Counted from the first letter of the stretch, positions 7,115 to 14,676 are shown. The stretch is 16,443 nt of DNA from Chitinophaga pinensis (GCA_945890595.1 CAMDCQ010000034.1:1-16443), one strand, 5' to 3'. Numbers and translations: made by a program. Notes: generated by a model not told the origin, from the sequence alone.

Positions 7115-8370
7115 TATAACCTCGCGTCTATTTCCGATACGTCAAAAAATGCCTTGATGTCGAACACCACGGCATCGTTTGCTTTTAAGGTGTTTATATC
7201 AATGGCTCTGAATTTATCGTGCGAAACCGCTAGTATTACCGCGCCGTAATTGTCACCCAATTCGGTACATAAATCCACATCGTATTCGTGTTTCACTTCT
7301 GCTGCATTCGCCCACGGATCGTAGACATCTACGTCGATACCGAAGTCGGTTAATTCGGTGTACACATCAATCGCTTTAGAGTTACGGATATCCGGACAGT
7401 TTTCTTTGAAGGTAATACCCAGCATCAACACTTTACTGTTTTTGATGGTTTGACCTCTGTCAATCATTAGCTTCACTACTTTCTTAGCTACGTGTGCGCC
7501 CATTGCATCGTTGATTCGTCGGCCTGACAAAATCACTTGTGGATTGTAGCCTACTTCCTCTGCTTTGTAGGTAAGGTAATACGGATCTACGCCGATACAA
7601 TGTCCGCCTACTAATCCGGGTCGGAACGGTAAAAAGTTCCATTTGGTTCCGGCAGCTTCTAGTACCGACAGCGTATCTATATTTAATCGTTCAAAAATGA
7701 GCGATAATTCATTTACAAAAGCGATGTTCAAATCGCGTTGGCAGTTTTCAATCACTTTTGCCGCTTCGGCTACTTTTAAGGATGACGCCTTGTAGGTGCC
7801 GGCCGTAATCACCGATTTATACAATTGGTCTACCACTTCCGCAATTTCGGGAGTTGAGCCACTGGTTACTTTTTGTATTTTGGTAACGGTATGTACTTTA
7901 TCTCCTGGATTGATTCGCTCTGGAGAATAACCGCAGAAAAAATCTTCGTTGAATTTGAGTCCGCTGCCTGCTTCTAAGATAGGTACACACACTTCTTCTG
8001 TGCAACCTGGATATACCGTAGACTCATAGATTACAATATCCCCTTTCTTCAATACTTTGCTGATGGACGCACTGGATTTTTCCAAGGGCGTAAGGTCAGG
8101 ACGTTTGTTTTTGTCGATGGGTGTAGGAACAGTTACGATGAAGGTATCGCATGACGCAATATCAGCTAAATTAACCGTGTAGGACAATCGAGATGATTTT
8201 TTTAAGTCTTCTGGCTCCACCTCTAAGGTAGAATCCTCTCCCCTTCTTAACTCATCTATTCTTCCTTGATGGATATCGAAACCAACGGTGTCATACAGTT
8301 TACCAAATTCTACGGCAAGCGGCAAACCCACATACCCTAATCCTACGATTGCTATTTTATGATCTCTCAC
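7114..8370 (-). CDS. tviB: Nucleotide-sugar 6-dehydrogenase (TviB/WbpO-like)
   Basis: The 418-residue enzyme of the UDP-glucose/GDP-mannose dehydrogenase family oxidises C6 of a nucleotide sugar to the uronic acid in two NAD-dependent steps. The N-terminal Rossmann motif GLGYVGLP is at residues 10-17, and the catalytic cysteine is C258 in GGHCIGVDP. Stretches such as ESTVYPGCTEEVC, FCGYSPERINPGD and KVIENCQRDLNIAFVNEL match TviB/WbpO enzymes acting on UDP-GlcNAc or UDP-GalNAc more than UDP-glucose dehydrogenase. This points to a HexNAcA-containing polysaccharide. The start is GTG at 8370 and gives the family's normal N-terminus. It is the first enzyme gene after the antiterminator gene and is coupled to the next gene by a one-base overlap. 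Confidence 0.93.
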   Translation of the reverse strand: MRDHKIAIVGLGYVGLPLAVEFGKLYDTVGFDIHQGRIDELRRGEDSTLEVEPEDLKKSSRLSYTVNLADIASCDTFIVTVPTPIDKNKRPDLTPLEKSSASISKVLKKGDIVIYESTVYPGCTEEVCVPILEAGSGLKFNEDFFCGYSPERINPGDKVHTVTKIQKVTSGSTPEIAEVVDQLYKSVITAGTYKASSLKVAEAAKVIENCQRDLNIAFVNELSLIFERLNIDTLSVLEAAGTKWNFLPFRPGLVGGHCIGVDPYYLTYKAEEVGYNPQVILSGRRINDAMGAHVAKKVVKLMIDRGQTIKNSKVLMLGITFKENCPDIRNSKAIDVYTELTDFGIDVDVYDPWANAAEVKHEYDVDLCTELGDNYGAVILAVSHDKFRAIDINTLKANDAVVFDIKAFFDVSEIDARL

Positions 8371-8390
8371 GGTACTTTTTTTAGTGACCG

Positions 8391-8398
8391 CAAATAAA
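8391..8398 (-). promoter_or_regulatory. Candidate -7 box upstream of the dehydrogenase gene
   Basis: The minus strand reads TTTATTTG here, one base from the Bacteroidota -7 consensus TAnnTTTG, about 20 nt before the GTG at 8370. It sits within a 16-nt element, TTTTTATTTGCGGTCAC, that is also found with two substitutions directly upstream of the antiterminator gene. No convincing -33 TTG is seen at the right distance, so an internal promoter is only suggested. Confidence 0.25.
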
Positions 8399-8445
8399 AA
8401 CCAATTATTTTTAAGGACTGTTACGAAACCATTAAATATTGTACA

Positions 8446-8471
8446 AAAAAACTACTCAATAGTGGTTTTTT
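8446..8471 (-). promoter_or_regulatory. AT-rich hairpin at the end of the antiterminator gene
   Basis: Arms 8446-8456 and 8461-8471 can pair over 11 positions around a 4-nt loop. Read as minus-strand RNA there is one C-A mismatch, and the stem ends in a run of U. The stop codon of the UpxY-like gene lies inside. It could be a weak terminator or attenuator between the antiterminator and the sugar genes. The pairing is mostly A-U, so stability is doubtful. Confidence 0.3.
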
Positions 8472-8961
8472 TGAAACTGTGCGCCGGTAATTCTATTTTG
8501 AGACTCTGTCCCAGCGTCTCAAAACTCACTAAAAAATACTCTTTATTGTTGTGGCGCAGGATCTCGCCTTTGTGTCCGATGAGTGCTCCTTCGGTAATCA
8601 ATACTTCGTCGCCTACGGTAAAGTCTTCTGGTTTGGTGTACGATTCTAGCGTATAGCCCGATTCCAGTACTTGTTGAATAATGTCTATTTCGGTTTGTTT
8701 AACAACGGCATCGGCTTTGTTGTAGCGAACGAATGCCACCACACCTTGTAGGCTTAGCACTTTTTCACGTTGCAAGGGAGTTGGCTTCACAAATAAATAG
8801 CCATTAAATAGCGGCCATTCTACCCACTTTTTGCGATCTGACCACTGGCTTAACTTTTGATATAGCGGTAAATAATATACTATCCCTTCTTGTGCCAAGC
8901 GTACTGCCACTTTTTTTTCTTGTCTACTGGCTATGTAGACTACCTTCCATTCTTCTTCCAC
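8452..8961 (-). CDS. UpxY-like (NusG-family) transcription antiterminator
   Basis: The 169-residue protein has an N-terminal NGN-type domain (about residues 4-105; WKVVYIASRQEKKVAVRL, then WPLFNGYLFVK) and a C-terminal KOW motif (about 115-141, VGDEVLITEGALIGHKGEI). NusG paralogs of this kind head capsule loci in Bacteroidota. There they ride with RNA polymerase to prevent premature termination within their own operon. Position first in a polysaccharide cluster fits. The start is GTG at 8961; no in-frame ATG lies nearby, and the product then begins like homologs. The start lies only about 10 nt from the U-tract of the terminator after the upstream transporter gene, leaving almost no room for a leader. 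It could also be called a RfaH/LoaP-like NusG paralog. Confidence 0.92.
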   Translation of the reverse strand: MEEEWKVVYIASRQEKKVAVRLAQEGIVYYLPLYQKLSQWSDRKKWVEWPLFNGYLFVKPTPLQREKVLSLQGVVAFVRYNKADAVVKQTEIDIIQQVLESGYTLESYTKPEDFTVGDEVLITEGALIGHKGEILRHNNKEYFLVSFETLGQSLKIELPAHSFKKTTIE

Positions 8962-8969
8962 CGTTACTG

Positions 8970-8977
8970 CAAATAAA
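8970..8977 (-). promoter_or_regulatory. Candidate -7 box overlapping the terminator U-tract, before the antiterminator gene
   Basis: The minus strand reads TTTATTTG, the same near-consensus octamer as before the dehydrogenase gene, and it overlaps the terminator's T-run. A start here would yield a nearly leaderless transcript from GTG 8961. No clear -33 element is visible. Confidence 0.22.
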
Positions 8978-9006
8978 AAAATCCGAACTGGATAAGTTCG
9001 GATTTT
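8978..9006 (-). terminator. Rho-independent terminator after the single POT gene
   Basis: A 12-bp stem (8978-8989 with 8995-9006, core ATCCGAACT/AGTTCGGAT) encloses a 5-nt loop. On the minus strand it is followed by a T-run reaching about 8975. It begins 27 nt past the stop of the transporter gene. The 36-nt block 8971-9006 matches the block at 10642-10677 at 35 of 36 bases. Confidence 0.85.
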
Positions 9007-9033
9007 AATTAATTTATCTTTTGAACCTGTGTA

Positions 9034-10521
9034 TTACTTCACGTCACCCATTAATCTTCTGATAAATGGTGATAATAGAATGATAACTACACCGCACACG
9101 ATGGCATACCACGCAAATTGGATGTAGCCTGCCGAGTAAACTTCTAATTTTTGAACTGCGGTGGCGCTGTCTGCTGGAGATATCCCTGCTCCAAAAATAC
9201 CTGCTATATACTGACCGTAGGCACTAGCCAAAAACCACATTCCCATCATAAATCCTTGTAACTTGGCGTTAGATAGCTTGGTCATTAGCGATAATCCGAT
9301 GGGGGATAATGCTATTTCGCCGATGGTTACCACAAAATAGCCAAGAGTAAAAATATCTAAAGGGGCAATACCACTGGTGGCAAACATTTTATTAATACCA
9401 AATATGTAAAATGCAGCACCAAGTAATAGGAAGGCGATACCAAATTTGATAACACTATTAGGTTCTAAACCTCTTTTGTGCATAAAAAGCCAAAGCAAGC
9501 CCACTAGGGGTGCAAAAATGATAACGAATAAAGAATTCGCTGAATTATTGACAAAATTGGGGTCTAAGTTTAGGCTGCCTTTGTCTAAGTGCTCTGCCGC
9601 ATATAAACTCAGCGAACCTCCTGCTTGCTCGAATATAGCCCAGAAAAAACTAGAAAATACGATAAATATCAGGGCCGCTGCTAATTTAAAATTAGCTTCC
9701 TTGGTGAGTTTAGTCATTTCATAAATCAAATAAACAATACTAAATGGCCCAATGAAGTACATAAAATAGTCCGTGTATTGGGTATTTGACACCATTTTAA
9801 TAATCAACGGTATGCACGCAAATGATCCAATATACACTGCATATAGATACCATTTTTTGCCCTTTTCTACGGCGTAATTTATAGGAGTATCACCTATGTG
9901 TCCCAGTAAGTTTCGAGTAAAAGTGAATATTAGCAAACTGATAAACATGGCAATAGCTACTAGGGCAAAGGCTACATTCCATCTAAGGTCTTGTGGTATA
10001 AGCTCACTAAAAAACTCACCTTTACCAATGCCTATCATCAGTATACCGCCAAAAAAGGCACCTGCATTAATACCTGAGTAAAAGAGCGAAAAGCCTGCGT
10101 CACGCCTATTATCATCTGCCTTATATAATTGGCCTACCATCGACGAAATATTAGGCTTGAAGAAACCTGTCCCTACTATTAAAAAAGCAATGCCCACAAA
10201 AAAATAAGTTTTCGGGTCTACCATAAGTATCAAACTACCCGCTATCATTAGGATGCCGCCCCAAAAGAGTGATTTTTTAAAACCAAGTATCTTGTCAGCG
10301 AACATACCACCTATAAAAGTGAATGCGTAGACCCAAGCTTGTGTAGCTCCGTACTGTAGGTTTGCAGCTTCTTTGTTCATCATCATTTGATAAACCATAA
10401 AATAGGTGAGCATTCCTCGCATTCCGTAGAAACAAAATCGTTCCCACATCTCGGAGAAGAAGAGGTACCACAGCTGTTTTGGGTACTTCCCGTCGAAGTT
10501 TTGTATATCGTTGGAGTTCAT
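9034..10521 (-). CDS. POT/PTR2-family proton-coupled peptide transporter (single gene)
   Basis: The 495-residue inner-membrane carrier imports di- and tripeptides with protons. POT hallmarks are ExxERF at residues 24-29 in the first helix, FFKPNIS with the conserved helix-4 lysine K122, the PTR2 motif LFYSGINAG (146-154) and the helix-7 FEQ with the coupling acid E298. The hydrophobicity pattern fits a 12-14-helix MFS protein. The gene stands alone: a terminator separates it from the upstream transporter operon, and a near-identical terminator follows it. The 181-bp gap upstream must hold its promoter. TATATTCG in that gap is a poor candidate without a matching -33 box. It is clearly paralogous to the next two transporters but well diverged from them. 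Confidence 0.93.
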   Translation of the reverse strand: MNSNDIQNFDGKYPKQLWYLFFSEMWERFCFYGMRGMLTYFMVYQMMMNKEAANLQYGATQAWVYAFTFIGGMFADKILGFKKSLFWGGILMIAGSLILMVDPKTYFFVGIAFLIVGTGFFKPNISSMVGQLYKADDNRRDAGFSLFYSGINAGAFFGGILMIGIGKGEFFSELIPQDLRWNVAFALVAIAMFISLLIFTFTRNLLGHIGDTPINYAVEKGKKWYLYAVYIGSFACIPLIIKMVSNTQYTDYFMYFIGPFSIVYLIYEMTKLTKEANFKLAAALIFIVFSSFFWAIFEQAGGSLSLYAAEHLDKGSLNLDPNFVNNSANSLFVIIFAPLVGLLWLFMHKRGLEPNSVIKFGIAFLLLGAAFYIFGINKMFATSGIAPLDIFTLGYFVVTIGEIALSPIGLSLMTKLSNAKLQGFMMGMWFLASAYGQYIAGIFGAGISPADSATAVQKLEVYSAGYIQFAWYAIVCGVVIILLSPFIRRLMGDVK

Positions 10522-10648
10522 TCGATTTTTAATGTATCTAAAATCAGTTCTTGTTGCCTACTAAAGTAAATTAACCAGCGACGAATATAGAATTGTTTTG
10601 AGCATGGATTGAAAAACTACACGCAAAAAAATCTTCCATGAAAATAAA

Positions 10649-10677
10649 AAAATCCGAACTGGATGAGTTCGGATTTT
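10649..10677 (-). terminator. Rho-independent terminator after the two-gene POT operon
   Basis: The stem 10649-10660 pairs with 10666-10677 (12 bp, core ATCCGAACT/AGTTCGGAT) around a 5-nt loop, followed on the minus strand by a T-rich tract. It begins about 25 nt after the transporter stop at 10703. Its sequence is almost the same as the terminator at 8978-9006, differing by one loop base over 36 nt. Confidence 0.87.
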
Positions 10678-10702
10678 CTTTTATAAATATGTAGGTTGTG
10701 GA

Positions 10703-12229
10703 TTATTCCACGCCGTGCATTAGTTTTTTGATAGGGCCGTTCAGTATAAATACCAAGGCTGCAATACCTAGAAGTACATATCCCAAGATGGCAAATACAT
10801 CTGTAGAATTTACCAAGGTTTCTGCTGCGGTTAAGGCTTCGCCACCATCGTGACCGCCTGTAAGAGATGCAATAATACCGCCTAGGTAATTGGCACCGGC
10901 AAAACTCAAGAACCATGCTCCCATAGCCGCACCTGCAATTCGTTTGGGTGCTAATTTGGTAACCATAGATAAACCAATTGGTGAGATGCAAAGCTCACCT
11001 GTGGTGTGCAATAAGTACAATACCACGAGTGTAAACAATGGAACTTGGAAATCGGCATCTACAAACTTTAAGCCGATCATGGTTACTAAGAATCCTAAGC
11101 CTAATTGCACAAATGCCAAGGCAAATTTCTGCGGAATACTTGGGTTTTTACCCACTTTGGCCAATTTCACCCATAGCACTGAGAAGATTGACCCAAACAC
11201 AATAATGAAGAACGGATTGAAAAACTGGGTCATACTCGCTGGCATTTCCCAACCGAATATCCCTCTATCTACGTTTCTATCTGCAAACAACGTAAGTGAA
11301 GTACCTGCTTGTTCAAAACATGCCCAAAATGAAATATTGATTAACATCAGAATAATCAACGCGACCATTCTATCGAACCAAATTTTTACACCTAAATCTT
11401 TATCTTCCTTACGACCTGCGCTTAATAAGGTGTAGATCACCAGACCGAACAAGACTAACAGCAAGTACGTCATCCAGGTATTTTGTTGGATTAAGAAATA
11501 ACACGCTGGAATCAATAATAACGAACCTAAAGAAACCACTTGTACGCCAGTCAAGGGCCCAAGCATTTTTGCCTTACCCGCTTCTGTAATCTCCAAACCT
11601 TCTGCCGCGGCGTAATTATCTCTACCTGCCCAGAAAATGAACAGACCTGAAAGCATACCTAAACCAGCCAATCCAAAACCGTATTCAAAGCCATAGGTCT
11701 CGCCTACGTAAGCCACGATGGTGGTTGCGAGTAATGCACCAACATTGATACCAATGTAAAAAATAGTAAATCCAGAATCTCTACGTGGATCGTTGTCTCT
11801 GTATAATTTACCTACGATGGTTGAAATATTCGCTTTAAAATATCCATTACCTACAATAAGTGCGCCCATACCCAAAAGCATGGCGTGTTCTGTATTTCCT
11901 AAAATCAAAAATTCACCAATGGCCATTAACACCGCTCCGAGGATTACCGCATAGCGATATCCCAAGAATTTATCTGCCATTCTCCCTCCTAAAATAGGTG
12001 CTGCATACACTAAACTGGTATACGCTCCGTATATTAAAGATGCTTCTGCATCGCCTTTCATCAGTGACTTTACTAAGAATAAGGTCAATAAGGTTCTCAT
12101 CCCGTAGTAGCAAAAACGCTCCCACATTTCAGAGAAAAATAAGGTCATCAGACCTCTTGGCTGTTTTTCCATGCCACCTTCAGGCCATTGTTCGTCTTTG
12201 TGTTCTTCTAAGATTACTTCTTCACTCAT
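10703..12229 (-). CDS. POT/PTR2-family proton-coupled peptide transporter (second of operon)
   Basis: This 508-residue peptide/proton symporter has ExxERFxYY at residues 34-42, FKANIS with helix-4 lysine K132 (an A replaces the usual P), the PTR2 motif IFYIGINVG (156-164) and helix-7 FEQAG with acid E306. It has an N-terminal acidic extension (EEVILEEHKDEQWPEGGMEKQ) of about 20 residues before the first helix. It lies 38 bp after the preceding transporter gene with no terminator between, so the two are probably one transcript. A strong hairpin ends the unit. Different residues around the binding helices suggest a peptide preference different from the neighbours, which cannot be read from sequence. 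Confidence 0.93.
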   Translation of the reverse strand: MSEEVILEEHKDEQWPEGGMEKQPRGLMTLFFSEMWERFCYYGMRTLLTLFLVKSLMKGDAEASLIYGAYTSLVYAAPILGGRMADKFLGYRYAVILGAVLMAIGEFLILGNTEHAMLLGMGALIVGNGYFKANISTIVGKLYRDNDPRRDSGFTIFYIGINVGALLATTIVAYVGETYGFEYGFGLAGLGMLSGLFIFWAGRDNYAAAEGLEITEAGKAKMLGPLTGVQVVSLGSLLLIPACYFLIQQNTWMTYLLLVLFGLVIYTLLSAGRKEDKDLGVKIWFDRMVALIILMLINISFWACFEQAGTSLTLFADRNVDRGIFGWEMPASMTQFFNPFFIIVFGSIFSVLWVKLAKVGKNPSIPQKFALAFVQLGLGFLVTMIGLKFVDADFQVPLFTLVVLYLLHTTGELCISPIGLSMVTKLAPKRIAGAAMGAWFLSFAGANYLGGIIASLTGGHDGGEALTAAETLVNSTDVFAILGYVLLGIAALVFILNGPIKKLMHGVE

Positions 12230-12267
12230 GTTGTTTTGATTTAATTTTTGGTAAAAATATTCTAATT

Positions 12268-13854
12268 TTAATAAATGCCTTTTTCTTTCATCACTTTATT
12301 CAACCATCGCAGCAAAAAGATCATCATAAGCGCTGCTGCCATGGCCAAGCCAAAGTTCATATAAAAGAAGTTTTTCTTATCTGCAAAGCCTTCCCACATG
12401 CCGGATAGCATCCCAGACAACTTATTGCCAATGGAAGTACTCAAGAAGAATCCGCCCATCATAAGCGCTGTAATGCGCGGCGGGCTGAGCTTAGACACCA
12501 AGGATAGTCCCATGGGAGAAAGACATAACTCACCCAAGGTAATTACCCCATAACTCGCGATGAGCCACAAGCTGCTCGCTTTCATCGAAAGATCGTTGGA
12601 AGCCGCAACTGCGCCTGCCATTACCAAGGCCGATAAAGCGGTAATTACAAGCCCAATCGCAATTTTGGTTGGCGTAGAAGGCTCTTTTTTCTTTCTGCGC
12701 AAGAATCCCCAAAACCCAACTACAATTGGCGTGAGTAACACTACCCAAAATGGGTTGATGGATTGGTATAATTCGGTAGAAACCAACTTTAAGGAACTTC
12801 CTTGTTGTGGTATTTTGTCAGGACTTAAGTTACTGAAGTATGCGGCACTTTTAGCATCTGTACTATCTCCGAGGTTGGTTACGGTTTGTGCCATACCCAC
12901 TTTATCTACGGCATTGCCAAATGCTTCAGGCATTGTTCTTTCGGTAAAGTCTTCTGCCCATACCGTAAGTGCATCTCCATTTTGATGGAATACTGCCCAG
13001 AATATCACTAAACAGGCATAAACGGCAAGTAAGGCCCCAATCGGTCTTTTGTCGTTTTCATTGGCCTTGGTGTACAGGTAAATAAAGAAACCTACCACCG
13101 GTATACATCCAAAAATAAAGGCATCGTTGGTATCTGTACCCAACAAGTTTCCTGGAATCAAGTAACCCAATACCCCACAAATAATCATGGGCAATAAGGT
13201 AAGACTCAAGATTTTTCCAGTACTCATATCTCCATCTTCCAGCGGTCGAATCACGTCTGCTTCTTTTACCGTTTTTTGTCCGAGAGCAAAGGTGGTAACG
13301 CCTATAATCATACCAATACCTGCAGCCACAAAAGCCCAGTTCCAGCCATAATTATTTCGCATAAAGGCCGCCACAAAATTGCAAATAAAGGCACCTATGT
13401 TAATCCCCATGTAGAAGATATTATAGCCTGCATCTTTGTTCATTTTATACTCGTCTTTGTTGTATAAATTACCCAACAAGGTAGAAATATTGGGTTTAAA
13501 GAAACCATTTCCGATAATGATAAGCGTAAGTGCCACAAAAAATGCAGAAGTATCGTGAATGGATAAGGTAAAATATCCTGCGGCCATAAGTAGTCCGCCA
13601 GCAATGATAGACTTACGGTATCCCAAAACCCTATCTGCCAACAACCCACCTAAGAATGGCGTTAAGTAAACCAGTCCTAAATACGTTCCGTAAATATCGG
13701 ATTTTTCAAGGCTTCCAAATCCCATGCCGCCGTTTTCCCAAGAATCGAGCATGTACAAGGAAAAAATTCCAAGCATTAAATAGTAACCGAAACGCTCCCA
13801 CATCTCTGTGAAGAACAAAATGTACAATCCCTTAGGGTGATTATTTTGACTCAT
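12268..13854 (-). CDS. POT/PTR2-family peptide transporter with His at the helix-7 acidic site
   Basis: The 528-residue POT protein has ExxERFxYY (residues 17-25), FFKPNIS with lysine K120 and the PTR2 motif IFYMGINIG (146-154). The helix-7 motif is FHQNG, with H290 at the position where both neighbours have Glu (FEQ) and where POT carriers normally have an acid used in proton coupling. A longer polar loop follows helix 7 (about residues 300-365, rich in D, S, N and Q) before SINPFWVVLLTP. This makes it the longest of the three. It is the first gene of the transporter operon, with a candidate promoter just upstream. It is probably a peptide importer, but its coupling or substrate may differ from canonical members. 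Confidence 0.92.
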   Translation of the reverse strand: MSQNNHPKGLYILFFTEMWERFGYYLMLGIFSLYMLDSWENGGMGFGSLEKSDIYGTYLGLVYLTPFLGGLLADRVLGYRKSIIAGGLLMAAGYFTLSIHDTSAFFVALTLIIIGNGFFKPNISTLLGNLYNKDEYKMNKDAGYNIFYMGINIGAFICNFVAAFMRNNYGWNWAFVAAGIGMIIGVTTFALGQKTVKEADVIRPLEDGDMSTGKILSLTLLPMIICGVLGYLIPGNLLGTDTNDAFIFGCIPVVGFFIYLYTKANENDKRPIGALLAVYACLVIFWAVFHQNGDALTVWAEDFTERTMPEAFGNAVDKVGMAQTVTNLGDSTDAKSAAYFSNLSPDKIPQQGSSLKLVSTELYQSINPFWVVLLTPIVVGFWGFLRRKKKEPSTPTKIAIGLVITALSALVMAGAVAASNDLSMKASSLWLIASYGVITLGELCLSPMGLSLVSKLSPPRITALMMGGFFLSTSIGNKLSGMLSGMWEGFADKKNFFYMNFGLAMAAALMMIFLLRWLNKVMKEKGIY

Positions 13855-13875
13855 ATCGTTTGAATATTTTGCGGG

Positions 13876-13904
13876 TAAAAATAAATTTTAAAATTGAATT
13901 ACAA
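13876..13904 (-). promoter_or_regulatory. Candidate promoter of the POT operon
   Basis: On the minus strand TTG (13904-13902) is followed after 18 nt by TATTTTTA (13883-13876), one base from the Bacteroidota -7 consensus TAnnTTTG. The box ends about 22 nt before the ATG at 13854, a sensible distance. The sequence is AT-rich, which raises the chance of a false match. Confidence 0.42.
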
Positions 13905-13970
13905 ATTGTCCGGCAGAAAATCTATCCTTTTAGTGCACACGTTGATTCTTGACCCCATTTCCGAATAACG

Positions 13971-13994
13971 AAAAAAAGAGCTACAACCTCGCTC
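13971..13994 (-). terminator. Weak candidate terminator after vapC
   Basis: On the minus strand GAGC (13994-13991), a 9-nt loop and GCTC (13981-13978) are followed by seven T. The stem is only 4 bp, so termination would be inefficient. The 173-bp gap 13855-14027 shows no gene. Confidence 0.25.
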
Positions 13995-14027
13995 ATACAT
14001 TTAGCCTATTTTTCATTTACCTCGAGA

Positions 14028-14447
14028 TTATTTAGTTAGAAATGGGTTTACTACTTGTATTCCTTCTATACGTTGTCCTGCATTTAAATCTTGAGATAAT
14101 AGGTAAGTGCACTTGGACGTTTTTGCACTGCTAATGATAAGGCTGTCCCGAAAACTCAATTGATGAATTACCTGTATATCAATTGCACTTTTAATTATCG
14201 CTACATCATTCACCACACATTCAAGGTGAGAAAAAGTGTCTATTATTTTTTTGATTTGAAGACTCGGAACATTATACTTTCTGGACATTACCGCATAAAA
14301 CTCTTGAATTACTTGGGTAGACCACACCAATTGATTTTTATCAGAGTACGTTTGAATAATCGTATTAATTTGTTCTGATTTAACTACTTCTGTAGTTGAA
14401 AATAGATATACTAAGATGTTAGAATCTAAAAATATCTTACCTTTCAT
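14028..14447 (-). CDS. vapC: VapC-like PIN-domain ribonuclease toxin
   Basis: The 139-residue protein is a single PIN domain with the acidic active-site set in order: D8 (FLDSN), E49 (IQEFYAV), D101 (SFRDSLI) and D120 (LSQDL). These bind the metal ions used for RNA cleavage. Many VapC toxins cut tRNA or rRNA, but the target here is not predictable. The start overlaps the upstream antitoxin gene by 11 bp, the usual coupled arrangement with the antitoxin first. Length is normal and nothing looks broken, so the toxin should be functional. Confidence 0.9.
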   Translation of the reverse strand: MKGKIFLDSNILVYLFSTTEVVKSEQINTIIQTYSDKNQLVWSTQVIQEFYAVMSRKYNVPSLQIKKIIDTFSHLECVVNDVAIIKSAIDIQVIHQLSFRDSLIISSAKTSKCTYLLSQDLNAGQRIEGIQVVNPFLTK

Positions 14448-14658
14448 AGATCTCGTCTCGAGTCATTTTCTGGCGAGAATCAATTTTAATTTCTTCTCTG
14501 AGTATCTTCAACTCTTCCTTAAAAGAGGAATCACTCTTTACTACCGTAGATGTTAAGAATTCTCGGACCATTGCATTTAGCGTAGTGCCCTTTAGTTGCG
14601 CATACTCTCTGGCCCGTTTCAATAATTCATCGGATATTGATAATGTTACATTTTTCAT
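14437..14658 (-). CDS. vapB: VapB-like ribbon-helix-helix antitoxin
   Basis: The 73-residue protein begins with a ribbon-helix-helix DNA-binding pattern (VTLSISDELLKRAREYAQLKGTTLNAMVREFL, residues 4-36). The polar C-terminal tail (EELKILREEIKIDSRQKMTRDEIYER) is the kind that wraps the PIN toxin. It overlaps vapC by 11 bp. A palindrome and a consensus -7 box directly upstream fit the autoregulation usual for this class. It follows the peptidase gene by only 36 bp on the same strand, so read-through from that gene is also possible. Confidence 0.87.
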   Translation of the reverse strand: MKNVTLSISDELLKRAREYAQLKGTTLNAMVREFLTSTVVKSDSSFKEELKILREEIKIDSRQKMTRDEIYER

Positions 14659-14663
14659 ATTTA

Positions 14664-14676
14664 CACATACTATGTG
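14664..14676. promoter_or_regulatory. Palindromic operator candidate for VapB
   Basis: CACATA-C-TATGTG is a perfect 6+1+6 inverted repeat, placed between the -7 box and the vapB ATG and covering the expected transcription start. RHH antitoxins bind such half-sites to repress their own operon. Confidence 0.6.

Noticed and set aside
8384..8656. Plus-strand 90-codon frame opposite the antiterminator gene
   Set aside because: It is antisense to a well-supported gene, with no family resemblance or initiation context.
10522..10702. Promoter for the single POT gene at TATATTCG near 10585
   Set aside because: The -7 match has a mismatch in the TTTG part and no TTG lies 17-23 nt upstream.
10617..10991. 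Minus-strand 124-codon frame at the end of the second POT gene
   Set aside because: It overlaps the POT reading frame in another frame, is rich in Cys/Arg/Tyr in a non-protein-like way, and runs through the terminator.
10890..11435. Plus-strand open frame of 181 codons opposite a POT gene
   Set aside because: It is fully antisense to a clear POT transporter, with no recognisable domain and composition typical of a reverse-strand shadow.
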